A program made the translations under genes and the position numbers. Shown here piece by piece: positions 38,336-47,138 of a stretch of 64,000 bases of DNA (position 1 is the first letter of the stretch; each line of letters begins with the position of its first letter). The stretch lies in contig NZ_CP012643.1 in the NCBI RefSeq assembly GCF_001310085.1, positions 3,455,501 to 3,519,500 of the forward strand. The letters run 5' to 3'. This DNA is from Rufibacter tibetensis (GTDB taxonomy: Bacteria > Bacteroidota > Bacteroidia > Cytophagales > Hymenobacteraceae). The notes beneath the pieces are model-generated. The model searched no databases. It saw only the letters and a list, made by a program, of their open reading frames with translations, and was not told the origin of the DNA.

Positions 38336-39457
38336 TTACTTTACCAGTGTAAGCTGGGCTGAACTGGCTTGAATAAGGTAAGCCTCCTTGCCCAGTTTTC
38401 TAAGCATGCGGTAGTGAGAAGATAAGGCCGCTTTAAAGCTATCAATTTCAATATAAGGCAAATCAAACTCAGCTGCGGTCTGTTTTACAATCTTAGAAAT
38501 AGCGGGGTAGTGAACGTGACACACCTTCGGGAAAAGGTGGTGTTCAATCTGTCTGTTCAGGCCACCCAAAAAGAAACTAGCCACAGCACTTCTTGGAGCA
38601 AAGTTGGCGGTAGTGCGCATCTGGTGGTTAGCCCAGGCCTCTTCCACGTTGCCCTGCTCATTTGGTACCGGGAAATGTGTGCCTTCTACCACGTGTGCTA
38701 ATTGAAAGACCAGACCCATTACCACGCCTTCGGCTAAGTGCATAATCAAAAAGCCAAGGGCCGCTTGCCACCAAGTTAAGTCCAATACTATAAAAGGAAC
38801 CCCAATAAAAAGGAAGTAATGGACAAATTTGAAGAAGAACAGGTTAAAGTACTCGCGCTTGGGGTGGTTGTTGGTGTGCTGACCGATCTGCTTTTTGAAA
38901 AATTTGATGTAATCTTTGCGCAGGGCCCAGGAAAGGGACGCCAGACCATACAGCCAAAAGGCATATAAGTGCTGAAAACGCTGGATCTTGTTTACCTTCT
39001 CACTTTCGTCCAGGCGAATCAAGCCGGGGGCAACCTCTATGTCCTCGTCATGGCCGGGTATGTTGGTATAGGTGTGGTGCACCACATTGTGCGAGATGTT
39101 CCAGAGATAGGGATTTGCGCCAATGATATGGAATAGATAACTCAGGCTCTTGTTTACCCGGCTGCTTTTGGAAAAAGAGCCGTGAATGGCATCATGGCAG
39201 ATATTGAAGCCAATAAAGGCCCCAAATGCTCCTAAAACCAAGGTCATTCCTACCGTAACCCACGTTCCGAACCAGCCGGAAAGGATAAGAAGGTACAGTG
39301 AAAAGAAGCCAATCAGGTAGAAAGCGGTTTTGATCCACATTAACGTGTTGGCGTTTTTTGATATTCCCTGCTCTTGAAAATAACTCTCCACATTTTGGCG
39401 AACCGTTGGAAAGAAGGCAGATTGATTGATGTTGACGAATCTTAATTTTTGTGACAT
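38336..39457 (-). CDS. Membrane fatty acid desaturase (acyl-lipid/acyl-CoA type)
   Basis: The 373-residue membrane enzyme has the three histidine boxes of the di-iron desaturases: HDAIH (88-92), HNVVHH (123-128) and QIEHH (303-307). The Gln-type third box is that of front-end desaturases, but there is no cytochrome b5 domain. Hydrophobic segments lie at about 42-60, 68-87, 208-226 and 232-255. It introduces a double bond into membrane acyl chains, using electrons from ferredoxin or a similar donor, and so adjusts fluidity. It stands alone; a hairpin-rich 280-bp spacer lies upstream. Confidence 0.93.
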   Translation of the reverse strand: MSQKLRFVNINQSAFFPTVRQNVESYFQEQGISKNANTLMWIKTAFYLIGFFSLYLLILSGWFGTWVTVGMTLVLGAFGAFIGFNICHDAIHGSFSKSSRVNKSLSYLFHIIGANPYLWNISHNVVHHTYTNIPGHDEDIEVAPGLIRLDESEKVNKIQRFQHLYAFWLYGLASLSWALRKDYIKFFKKQIGQHTNNHPKREYFNLFFFKFVHYFLFIGVPFIVLDLTWWQAALGFLIMHLAEGVVMGLVFQLAHVVEGTHFPVPNEQGNVEEAWANHQMRTTANFAPRSAVASFFLGGLNRQIEHHLFPKVCHVHYPAISKIVKQTAAEFDLPYIEIDSFKAALSSHYRMLRKLGKEAYLIQASSAQLTLVK

Positions 39458-39736
39458 GTACGCTGTGATGACTTTGGATTAACTTCTGGATTTAGTAATC
39501 CCAGAGCCTGTAGCGCTGCAAAAACACGAATCAGAAATGAAAAAGAAAAGAGATTGCTTTTGAGAAAAAAAGGGTAAAAGCACTGCCTTTTCGGAAATAG
39601 GGTAAGAGGTATTCTTACCCTTTAACGTTTATTTTGATAAAATAGTACCACAACCATGCCAGTATTTTTGTCTAGTAAAGGCAGACAGGATAGTGGTACT
39701 ATAGATTGGGTAAACCTCAGTCTAAGGTAAGTTGTT
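39458..39736. other. Spacer with two hairpins between desaturase and FAD/Rieske gene
   Basis: An 8-bp perfect hairpin (arms 39599-39606 and 39614-39621) and a looser 10-bp repeat (arms 39642-39651 and 39693-39702, 41-nt loop) lie in this spacer after the FAD/Rieske gene. Either may act as terminator of that minus-strand gene. A weak TTTTTG-type -7 box for the desaturase is near 39518-39525. Confidence 0.45.
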
Positions 39737-41362
39737 TTATTTATTCCGCTTTTTTGATTTACCTTTTGTGTTATATTTTTTGAAAAAGTAGATCCCCATT
39801 GCCACAGATGCGCCAATGAAGGCCGCAGAGGTAAGCTTCTTATACCGGTTAGAGGAAGAGGGTTTGTCCTGCATTCTGGAGAGGTCTAAATAGGCAGGCC
39901 CTTCTAGCACACGACCATCTACGTCAAAGCGACTTCCGTGGCAGGGGCAATCCCAGCTTTTCTCGGCTTTGTTAAAGTGAACAAGGCAAGCCATGTGCGT
40001 ACAGACTGCTGAAACCACGTGCAGTTTCCCAGTCTCATCGCGGTACGCCCCGTAATTTTTCCCGTCCAATTCAATGTTTTTGCCTTCCCCGGAATCAATG
40101 TCGGCAAGTTCTTCTACCTGGCTGCGGTAGGGCAGGTCTTTAAGGTACTGCACCATCACATCTACGTTTTCCTTGATAAACTTAGGAGCGGCTTTTAAAG
40201 GTTGGTGCCGGGTAGGGGAGTACATGTCGGCCCACTGGTTTTCCTTTCCAAGGATCAGGTCACTCAGGATCATGGCCGATAAGGTACCGTAGGTCAATCC
40301 GTCGGCTTCAAAACCAGTCGCCACAAAAATCTCTGAGCCGCTGTGCTTCCGTCCAATATACGGTAAGCTGTCGGCGGGTTTGTATTGCTGGGCAGCCCAG
40401 CGGTACTCCACTGCTTTCACGTCAAACCGCTGGCGCACGTACTCTTCCAGTTTCTGGAAGTTTTCTTCGTTGTCTTCTTTATGTCCTACCTTGTGAGATT
40501 CGCCCAAAACAAGCAGGAAATGTTCTCCGCGGTCATTGGTGTACGGACGCATGGAGTGGTGGTGCATGGCATGATAAGCCCAAAACGTACCCTCGAGAGG
40601 CAGAGAATTTAAGGAGACACCTAAGGCGTACTCGCGGTACGGGCCTAAGAGCGTGTGTAGAAACCAGATACCTTTGGGGGTATGGGTGGCGTGCACTACC
40701 TGTTTTGCCCGAACGCTGCCGTACTCAGTGCGCACCACGTTCATTTTGCCTTCTTCAATTTCCAGCACCTTGCTGTTCTCAAAGATGAGGCAATTGGATC
40801 CGGAGGTATGGGCTGCCAGTTCTTTCACGTAGGCCATGGGGTTGAACTGCGCCTGGTGGTCAAGCCGCATGGCAGAACTGATGGGGAAGGGCAGGGAAGA
40901 AGTAGTATCAAAATGCACGGGCAACCCGGCTGCCTGAGCTGTTTCAAACTCGTTTCTGATAAACGAATCCTCTTCCTGGTGCTCGGTCAGAAAGTAAAAG
41001 GGCACCCGTTTAAAATGGCATGCGATGGAATACCGCTGAACCAGGCTCTCTATAAAGTTTACCGCTGCATTTCTGGAGGCCGTTAACGCCGAAACGGTTT
41101 CCTGGTCATACTTGTCTTTGAGCTGGTGTAGGTATTCGCCCACGGGCGCGTACAGGTTTCCGGTGGAATGCCCGGTGGTGCTTTCGGCTACGTGCAGGGC
41201 TTCCAGAACCACCACCCGCTTTCCAGCCTTGGCCAGTAAATGCGCGGTGGTAATGCCCGTGATGCCTCCTCCAATCACAACGACATCAGCTATCAATTCT
41301 CCCCGAAGCGTGGGGTAAGGGGTTTCTTCGGCATCTTGTCGCCAGATAGAGGTTGTTTTCAT
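39737..41362 (-). CDS. FAD-dependent oxidoreductase with C-terminal Rieske domain
   Basis: The 541-residue protein starts with the DAO-type FAD fold: IADVVVIGGGITGITTAHLL (24-43), then the second dinucleotide strand VVVLEA and the STGHSTGNL segment. A second FAD-contacting segment, GFEADGLTYGTLSA, lies near residue 350. Residues about 420-510 form a Rieske [2Fe-2S] domain with the ligands in CTHMACL and CPCHGSRFD. A final hydrophobic stretch (AAFIGASVAMGIYFF) and a basic tail suggest membrane anchoring. Fused DAO-Rieske proteins are common in Bacteroidota but their substrate is unknown. It is divergent from the SDR gene. Confidence 0.9.
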   Translation of the reverse strand: MKTTSIWRQDAEETPYPTLRGELIADVVVIGGGITGITTAHLLAKAGKRVVVLEALHVAESTTGHSTGNLYAPVGEYLHQLKDKYDQETVSALTASRNAAVNFIESLVQRYSIACHFKRVPFYFLTEHQEEDSFIRNEFETAQAAGLPVHFDTTSSLPFPISSAMRLDHQAQFNPMAYVKELAAHTSGSNCLIFENSKVLEIEEGKMNVVRTEYGSVRAKQVVHATHTPKGIWFLHTLLGPYREYALGVSLNSLPLEGTFWAYHAMHHHSMRPYTNDRGEHFLLVLGESHKVGHKEDNEENFQKLEEYVRQRFDVKAVEYRWAAQQYKPADSLPYIGRKHSGSEIFVATGFEADGLTYGTLSAMILSDLILGKENQWADMYSPTRHQPLKAAPKFIKENVDVMVQYLKDLPYRSQVEELADIDSGEGKNIELDGKNYGAYRDETGKLHVVSAVCTHMACLVHFNKAEKSWDCPCHGSRFDVDGRVLEGPAYLDLSRMQDKPSSSNRYKKLTSAAFIGASVAMGIYFFKKYNTKGKSKKRNK

Positions 41363-41532
41363 AGTTTGGGGGTTCGGTTGCGGTTCAAAATGAGTGCTCC
41401 TATTTTTTTAACGCGATGTAGGAGAAAAGGTAGAGGTAATTGGAAGCAGATAAGTAAATTTGGAAGAAGAAAAACCATGTTTTTAAAACCTTTTTGGCTT
41501 TTCTTCCTCTAACCGGCGTTACCCCCAGACAA

Positions 41533-42315
41533 ATGCAGAACTATTACACTTCCAAAATCATACTTATCACCGGTGGAGCCCAAGGTATTGGCCGTGGACT
41601 GGCCCAGGCGTTCGCGCTGGAAAAAGCCCAGGTGGTTATTACTGACCTGGATTGGGAGGCAGGGGCAGATGCTATGGCCTGGTTGCGGAAGCAGAATCTT
41701 CTGGTGGATTTCATGCCCTGTGATGTAAGCAAAGAAGAGCAGGTGCAGCAACTCATGAACAAGGTGCGGCAGCAATATGGCAAGCTGGACGTGCTCATCA
41801 ACAATGCCGGCATTGCCTCACCCACCCGCAAGCCGTTAGCCCAACTCAAAGTAGAAGAATTTGACCAGGTACTGGCGGTAAACCTGCGGGGACCTTTCCT
41901 GTGCAGTAAGTACGCCTTGCCACTTCTAGAAAAGGGCACCAATCCTACTATCCTGAACATGACTTCTACCCGTGCCTTTATGTCAGAACCAGATACGTTT
42001 GGGTACACTGCCGCCAAAGGAGGCCTGGAGGCGCTTACACATTCTCTGGCCGTAAGCCTGGGACCTCAGCGGATTCGGGTGAACGCCATTAGCCCCGGTT
42101 GGATAGAAACCGGTCTCTGGCAGAAGGAAGGCCAGAAAGTAGAGCCACACCATAGCCAGGAAGACAAAGAGCAGCATCCTGTAGGGCGGGTGGGCACCCC
42201 CGAAGACATTGCTGAGGCAGCCCTTTTTCTGTGCTCAGACAAAGCCGGATTCATAACCGGCCAAAGCCTTACTATTGACGGCGGCATGACCGTGAAAATG
42301 GTTTACCACGAGTAG
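41533..42315 (+). CDS. Short-chain dehydrogenase/reductase
   Basis: I chose the ATG at 41533 (MQNYYTSKIILITGG). The 260-residue classical SDR has the cofactor motif TGGAQGIG (13-20), NNAG in the central strand, the catalytic Ser in LNMTSTRAF and Tyr158/Lys162 in YTAAKGG, and the late SPGWIET. The Asp ending strand 2 (VVITDLDWEA) favours NAD. The substrate is unknown; glucose dehydrogenase-like and 3-oxoacyl-reductase-like enzymes share this pattern. The gene is divergent from the FAD/Rieske gene and followed by a weak hairpin. Confidence 0.92.
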   Translation: MQNYYTSKIILITGGAQGIGRGLAQAFALEKAQVVITDLDWEAGADAMAWLRKQNLLVDFMPCDVSKEEQVQQLMNKVRQQYGKLDVLINNAGIASPTRKPLAQLKVEEFDQVLAVNLRGPFLCSKYALPLLEKGTNPTILNMTSTRAFMSEPDTFGYTAAKGGLEALTHSLAVSLGPQRIRVNAISPGWIETGLWQKEGQKVEPHHSQEDKEQHPVGRVGTPEDIAEAALFLCSDKAGFITGQSLTIDGGMTVKMVYHE

Positions 42316-42349
42316 TTTAGGCCTTGTTTTCTAAAAACTGTCGCTAAAC

Positions 42350-42378
42350 TTCAAGCCTGAGGAAAAGCCGGGCTTGAA
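42350..42378 (+). terminator. Short hairpin after the SDR gene
   Basis: An 8-bp perfect stem (arms 42350-42357 and 42371-42378) lies about 35 bp after the SDR stop codon. It is a possible but weak terminator; there is no T-run right behind it. Confidence 0.35.
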
Positions 42379-42452
42379 CTGATTTTAAGTGCTGGGACAA
42401 ACCTTTATGGCTTGGTTTTCGCTAAACAGAACGGACCAAGTGAAGAAAGCCA

Positions 42453-43094
42453 ATGCAAAGACCACCCGAAAATCCGCTCTTGTTGTATGTAACTGACCCC
42501 ATGTGTGCCTGGTGTTATGGATTTACCCCCGTTGTCAGGAGATTAAAAGCACTTTGGTATGGCAGGCTTTCAGTGCAGGTGCTGGTAGGTGGTTTGAATC
42601 CATATGCGCAGGATGCCCTAGCTCCCGCAGACAAAGACAAGCTGGCCGTCAACTGGCACCGGTCACAACGGAAATCAAACCTGCCTTTTGATTACAGTTT
42701 TTTTCTGCAGAGAGACACTATCTATGACACAGAGCCCGCCTGCAGGGCCCTGCTGACCGTACGCCACCTTCGGCCTGGGTTATCCTTAGAAGTTCTGCGG
42801 GCTCTCCATTCTGCCTTCTTTGCCGATGGGCTGGATATCTCTGATCCTCATGTATTAGTGGAGGTGCTACGGCCTTTCGGGATTCCAGAGAACCTGTTCC
42901 TGGCCGTTTTTGAAACTGATGAAATCTACCACCAAACCCAGGAGGAGTTTCAGATGGTGACCCAAATGGGAGCCACCACCCTGCCTAGCGTGTACCTGGA
43001 TCACGCTCAAGGACCGCGCCTTATCTCCCGAGGCTTCTGCGAACTCCCTGAACTAGAGGAGCGTCTGTTGCAAGCGTTGCAGATTCCTTATTAG
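42453..43094 (+). CDS. DsbA-family (FrnE-like) thioredoxin-fold protein
   Basis: The 213-residue protein begins with LLLYVTDPMCAWCYGF, placing a CxxC redox centre at Cys18 and Cys21 after the first beta strand. A helical insertion and the cis-Pro segment ATTLPSVYL follow. This is the pattern of the cytoplasmic DsbA-like/FrnE proteins. There is no signal peptide, so it should act in the cytoplasm as a disulfide reductase, isomerase or related thiol enzyme. It follows the SDR gene by about 140 bp; no functional link is evident. Confidence 0.85.
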   Translation: MQRPPENPLLLYVTDPMCAWCYGFTPVVRRLKALWYGRLSVQVLVGGLNPYAQDALAPADKDKLAVNWHRSQRKSNLPFDYSFFLQRDTIYDTEPACRALLTVRHLRPGLSLEVLRALHSAFFADGLDISDPHVLVEVLRPFGIPENLFLAVFETDEIYHQTQEEFQMVTQMGATTLPSVYLDHAQGPRLISRGFCELPELEERLLQALQIPY

Positions 43095-43242
43095 GGATCA
43101 ATGGGGAAAGGCTAGAAACATTTAGTAATCCCTGATCTCTCTTTTACTTCCGGCTCTTAATGAGATAGAAGAGAAACATAATGGAGAATTTTAATTAGTT
43201 ACAATGACTGCTGAATTGGAATTTAGCAGAAGTTCCAGAAGT

Positions 43243-43410
43243 ATTTTGGTTGACAAAATCTACCGCGTTTTCTAAGGCAGCTTGCATAATGTGAAAGGCA
43301 TTGGCTTAAGTTACGTGAAAGCCAACATGGAAGCGTTCCAAGGCCAAGTAACTGTAGAAAGCACTGGGCAGCAGGGTACCTGTTTCCGGTTGGTGTTACC
43401 AGTTATTTAG
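43243..43410 (+). pseudogene. Remnant of a histidine kinase ATPase domain
   Basis: The frame ending at TAG 43408-43410 reads ILVDKIYRVF, a stop (TAA at 43273), then GSLHNVKGIGLSYVKANMEA and a C-terminal beta strand pair ending TCFRLVLPVI. This is the G1-G2 part and end of a HATPase domain of the type with FDKFYRV...HNVKGFGLGLSYVK, with a nonsense codon and the loss of a few residues in the G2 box. Nothing upstream continues the gene, so only the last 55 codons survive. It does not closely resemble the two complete kinases of the window. Confidence 0.75.
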
Positions 43411-43444
43411 AAAGATAGTTTAGGGTTGTTTTTAGGAAAAGGGG

Positions 43445-43756
43445 TCACTTTTTCAGCACCTCGTGGATCTTGTCCGAGACCTTGCTTACCTCCTCTGGGG
43501 TATGGTCTGGGAAGTAGTCAATGGCGCAGATTGATTTCTGCAAATCCAGTCTGCGGGCATAATGAATGGCAATTACGTGGTCTTTTTCATTCACGTAGAA
43601 GACGAGCGGCTGGTTCCCGAGGGACATGCCTACCTGTTCTAGTTTTTGGCAAAAGATGGTTTGCTCCTCGGTGAGGTAACCGCCGGCAATCACCTGAACC
43701 TCCTGCATGAGGGGTTCCAGATCGGTTAACAAGGTATTCAATTGCACCACTTTCAT
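43445..43756 (-). CDS. Hypothetical protein, 103 residues
   Basis: This small soluble protein has no recognised family. It begins MKVVQLNTLLTDLEPLMQEV and contains EQTIFCQKLEQVGMSLGNQP, FYVNEKDHVIAIHYARRLDL and FPDHTPEEVSKVSDKIHEVL; alternating helix and strand are likely. Codon use and composition are normal for the window, which supports a real gene. It sits next to the kinase remnant, reading toward it. No function is proposed. Confidence 0.6.
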   Translation of the reverse strand: MKVVQLNTLLTDLEPLMQEVQVIAGGYLTEEQTIFCQKLEQVGMSLGNQPLVFYVNEKDHVIAIHYARRLDLQKSICAIDYFPDHTPEEVSKVSDKIHEVLKK

Positions 43757-43946
43757 AACGCTCCGTTTAGAAAGTTAAATTACTTTTTCATTTCCTTCTT
43801 CATGTAACCGAATTGTTAACAATCTATTGAATATGTTATCTTATTGTTATCAATATTTTAATGATAATGAGTCATTCGGGTTTGGTGCGGAAAAACAAAA
43901 ATGATTTAAATGATGTATCATCAAAAGAGCCATAACGCCTGAAACC

Positions 43947-44429
43947 ATGGGAAAAAAGCCAGAAAGAGAAAAGAAACCTAAAGGTGCGGAGGGAGACAAC
44001 CTGCTGAAGCAATTGAAAAAGCCGCTGAAGAAGATGGTGAAGCTTCAAGGACCGGAAAAAACCAGAGAGTTGGTTCAGAGCCTTATTTCTTCTATTGAAA
44101 CCAAGCTTGAAGTAAAAGCGGCTAAGGATAAGATTGAGAAAGAGGCAAAAGCTGCTAAAAAGGCTATAGACAAAGAAACAAGAGAGGCACTTGCTGCTCT
44201 TGAGCAGCCTTTTTCAGCTGTTTCTGATACGGAAGCTAAGCCTCAGGAAGAAACCTTCCAAACTACTCCTGAAGCTACAACTGAAGAGAGTGAAACTCTA
44301 GCTGCCGAGGCTTCTCCTTCATCCGCAGAGGTTCCTCAAACAGAAGAGGTATCAAAAGTACCAGCCCAAAGAAGAGAAACCAAGCCCAGGACTGATGCCA
44401 CACCAGTCAATGATCAGAGCGAAGGCTAG
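43947..44429 (+). CDS. Lys/Ala-rich helical protein with disordered acidic tail
   Basis: The 160-residue protein splits into a basic helical half (1-90; repeated KKPLKK, KAAKDKIEKEAKAAKKAI), probably a long coiled coil, and a Thr/Glu/Pro-rich half that should be disordered. No domain or catalytic motif is seen. Such two-part proteins can bind nucleic acid or act as stress proteins, but I cannot assign a role. It has its own terminator, and the upstream 190 bp is AT-rich. Confidence 0.65.
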   Translation: MGKKPEREKKPKGAEGDNLLKQLKKPLKKMVKLQGPEKTRELVQSLISSIETKLEVKAAKDKIEKEAKAAKKAIDKETREALAALEQPFSAVSDTEAKPQEETFQTTPEATTEESETLAAEASPSSAEVPQTEEVSKVPAQRRETKPRTDATPVNDQSEG

Positions 44430-44492
44430 GTTTTATATTTGCCCTGTACTGTACTATAGTCTTCTCCTTAAATTAATTTGGAAAGGCCTTAC

Positions 44493-44530
44493 TGCCCTTG
44501 CCCTTTGTGTATAAACAAGAGGCAAGGGCA
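44493..44530 (+). terminator. Terminator hairpin
   Basis: A 10-bp stem (arms 44493-44502 and 44521-44530) with an 18-nt loop, followed by a T-rich stretch, lies about 65 bp after the Lys/Ala-rich protein gene. It is a typical intrinsic terminator. Confidence 0.65.
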
Positions 44531-44660
44531 TTTATTTGTCTGCCTTGCATTCCCCAGCTACACACTTTTAACTATTCCTGGCGTTTCTAACCCATGATGT
44601 CCTGGAATTTGCCAGTTAATAAGGTTGCTTTGTGTTTTAAATGGTTTATTTAATTAATAT

Positions 44661-44677
44661 CTTGACTATCAGTCAAG
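44661..44677. promoter_or_regulatory. Short perfect palindrome upstream of the lipoprotein hydrolase
   Basis: Seven-base arms (44661-44667 and 44671-44677, CTTGACT / AGTCAAG) around a 3-nt centre lie 40 bp before the start codon at 44718. The size and symmetry fit the binding site of a dimeric repressor of the TetR or MarR type. The corresponding regulator is not identified. Confidence 0.45.
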
Positions 44678-44717
44678 AGTGTCTAACCCAATCAAGTCAT
44701 GTGTAATAGGAATAGTT

Positions 44718-45917
44718 ATGAAAAAGAACTTACTAAACTTGCGTTGGGTAGTACTGGCGCTCTTTGTATTTACCAGTTGCGATTTTTCAGATGATGATCC
44801 GCAGCCAAATAGTAATGAGTATTTTGTTTCGGCTACCCCATTAAACACTGTCCCCAAACAGGCTTTGCAACTGTATGCCACAACCGCAGGGTTTGCCAAT
44901 TTTGTCTCGTACATTGACTATGATGTAGAATTCTACCGCGTCATTTACAACACCACTTATAAAGGAAGTACCGTGCAGGCATCTGGACTGTTGTGTATTC
45001 CCAAAGATACCCCGGCACCTCCGGCTTTGGTCAGTGCCCAGCACGGAACCATGTTTGTTGACGATGATGCCCCTTCCAATTTCCCTAAAACCTTTTCAGG
45101 CTTTGAGCTTTTTGCCACGGTAGGCTACATCACCGTCATTCCAGATTACATAGGATATGGAAATACCAAAAACATTGTGCACCCTTATTATGATGAAGCG
45201 CACACCGCAGGTGCAGTAGTGGACATGATTAAGGCGGTGAAATTCTACCTGGACCGGGAAGATATTGCAACCAACAACAACCTGTTTCTGGTAGGGTATT
45301 CTGAGGGTGGGTATGCTACCCTGGCTGCCCAAAAAGAGATAGAAAGCAACGCAGAGCATGAGTTAGAACTGACCGCCGTGGCAGCTGGCGCCGGAGGGTA
45401 TGATCTAATTGGGATGATGAACACCATTGCCACCGTGCCCACTTACGGGGAGCCTTCGTTTCTGCCTTTAATCTTGCACGGCTACAACGTTACCTACGGC
45501 TGGAACCGCCCTTATACCGATTTCTTCCAACAACCGTATGCAGGGAAAATTCCAGGACTGCTGGACGGCACCAAAGACCGGGAAGAAATTAACAGCGAAC
45601 TAACCATTTTACCCGCTGACTTGTTTAACCCTACCTTCTACGCCAACCTAAGAAACCCCTCCGGTGAGCCTGTGTTGAAACAAGCATTGATTGACAACAG
45701 CCTGCTGGATTGGGTACCCAAAGCGCCCACCCGCCTTTACCACGGCACCCAAGACGAAGCCGTTTTCTACCAAACCACGGTTACTGCCTACGACCGTTTC
45801 AGGGCCGCCGGTGCCACTAACGTTTCTTTTGTTTCCATCCCGAACGGCACGCACAGAGGCAGCATTGAGCCTATGTTCCTTGATGCCCTGCCTTGGCTGG
45901 CTTCCTATGACAACTAA
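44718..45917 (+). CDS. Lipoprotein alpha/beta hydrolase (secretory lipase/peptidase-like)
   Basis: I chose the ATG at 44718 because it opens a lipoprotein signal (MKKNLLNLRW... FVFTSC, Cys21 as lipid anchor). The mature part of about 380 residues is an alpha/beta hydrolase. The nucleophile elbow is GYSEGGYA, the acid is probably in GTQDEAVFYQT and the catalytic His in NGTHRG. Before the elbow, VIPDYIGYGNTKNIVHPYY and the start SAQHGTMF match the secretory lipase/cephalosporin esterase-like group. It should sit on the outer membrane or periplasmic face and hydrolyse esters or small peptides. A palindrome upstream suggests repression. Confidence 0.88.
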   Translation: MKKNLLNLRWVVLALFVFTSCDFSDDDPQPNSNEYFVSATPLNTVPKQALQLYATTAGFANFVSYIDYDVEFYRVIYNTTYKGSTVQASGLLCIPKDTPAPPALVSAQHGTMFVDDDAPSNFPKTFSGFELFATVGYITVIPDYIGYGNTKNIVHPYYDEAHTAGAVVDMIKAVKFYLDREDIATNNNLFLVGYSEGGYATLAAQKEIESNAEHELELTAVAAGAGGYDLIGMMNTIATVPTYGEPSFLPLILHGYNVTYGWNRPYTDFFQQPYAGKIPGLLDGTKDREEINSELTILPADLFNPTFYANLRNPSGEPVLKQALIDNSLLDWVPKAPTRLYHGTQDEAVFYQTTVTAYDRFRAAGATNVSFVSIPNGTHRGSIEPMFLDALPWLASYDN

Positions 45918-46031
45918 GAAATTGGATACCAGCATCAGGTGTTGAAGGTAGGAGGGGGAGCATGGCAAGAGAAAGGTTAGCCTTTCCAGGCACTTTTTCT
46001 GAAATTGGACAGTAAACCGCTAGTCCTCCGC

Positions 46032-47138
46032 ATGAGTACGCCTCTTAAAAACGTCTATTCCTTTCAGTTCTTTGACCAGTTGGCAGACGTTCTGCAAACT
46101 GTGCTTCCGTCTTTCTATAAAGAAGAATTCTTCAGCCGAATCTTTTCTGAGGAGTGGGAGAAGAAAGAATTGAAGGAACGCATGCGGCATACTGCCCAGG
46201 TCTTGCATCATTTTCTGCCACCTGCTTTCCCTGAGGGAGCGCAGGTGATACAGCACATCATCCGAAGGTTGCAGGAAGAGCAGTTTCCGGTGCAGCACGT
46301 AGAGTTCATGTTCTTGCCAGATTACGTGGAGTTGTATGGGCTGGAGGAGGTGGAGACGTCCCTTCGGGCCATGGAAACCACTACGCAATTCATTAGCTGT
46401 GAATTTGCCATCAGGCCATTTTTACTCCGTTATCCGGCGAAGGTGATGGCTCAAATGCAGGTATGGTCCCTCCATGAGCACCATGCAGTGAGAAGGTTCG
46501 CAAGTGAAGGATGTCGTCCCCGATTACCTTGGGCTATGGCTTTGCCCTTCCTGAAGCGTGATCCATCGCCTATTCTGCCTATCCTGGAAAACCTGAAAGC
46601 AGATACTTTTGAGTTTGTGCGCAGGAGCGTGGCCAATAACCTGAATGACATCTCCAAAGACCATCCGGCCTTGGTGCTGCAGTTGCTGTCACAATGGAAA
46701 GGGCAAAGTCTGCAAACAGATTGGGTAGTAAAGCATGGTTGCCGCACCTTGCTTAAACAAGGGCACCCAGAGGCGCTGCGGCACTTTGGCTATGACGGAG
46801 ACACCCACCTGCGCTTACAAGACTTTCAGGTATTAACCCCAGAAGTAGCTTTAGGGAAAGACTTGCAGTTCTCTTTTGTGCTGAAAAACACGTCAGAACT
46901 TCCCCAAAAAGTCAGGCTGGAATATGGCGTGTATTTTCAAAAGGCGAATAAAACTCTATCCCGTAAAGTTTTCAAGATCAGCGAGCGAGTATACGCCCCA
47001 GTGGAGGAAACCAGCATTACCCGGCGGCAGAGTTTCAAATTGATCACCACCCGCAAGTACTACCCCGGACCACACCGCGTGTCCCTGATTGTGAACGGAC
47101 AGGAAAAAGAAATCGCAAATTTTACATTACTCCCTTAG
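46032..47138 (+). CDS. DNA alkylation repair-like HEAT-repeat protein with C-terminal beta domain
   Basis: The frame opens at a TTG (46005), but I prefer the ATG at 46032 (MSTPLKNVYSFQFFDQLADV). The first 260 residues are helical HEAT-like repeats of the AlkD type (FFSRIFSEEWEKKELKERMR, LPWAMALPFLKRDPSPILPI, DTFEFVRRSVANNLNDISKD). AlkD-type proteins excise bulky cationic alkylated bases. The last 100 residues (VLTPEVALGKDLQFSFVLKN...) form an Ig-like beta domain, seen in a longer Bacteroidota subgroup. Whether it is an active glycosylase cannot be judged from here. It is single and on the same strand as the hydrolase. Confidence 0.85.
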   Translation: MSTPLKNVYSFQFFDQLADVLQTVLPSFYKEEFFSRIFSEEWEKKELKERMRHTAQVLHHFLPPAFPEGAQVIQHIIRRLQEEQFPVQHVEFMFLPDYVELYGLEEVETSLRAMETTTQFISCEFAIRPFLLRYPAKVMAQMQVWSLHEHHAVRRFASEGCRPRLPWAMALPFLKRDPSPILPILENLKADTFEFVRRSVANNLNDISKDHPALVLQLLSQWKGQSLQTDWVVKHGCRTLLKQGHPEALRHFGYDGDTHLRLQDFQVLTPEVALGKDLQFSFVLKNTSELPQKVRLEYGVYFQKANKTLSRKVFKISERVYAPVEETSITRRQSFKLITTRKYYPGPHRVSLIVNGQEKEIANFTLLP

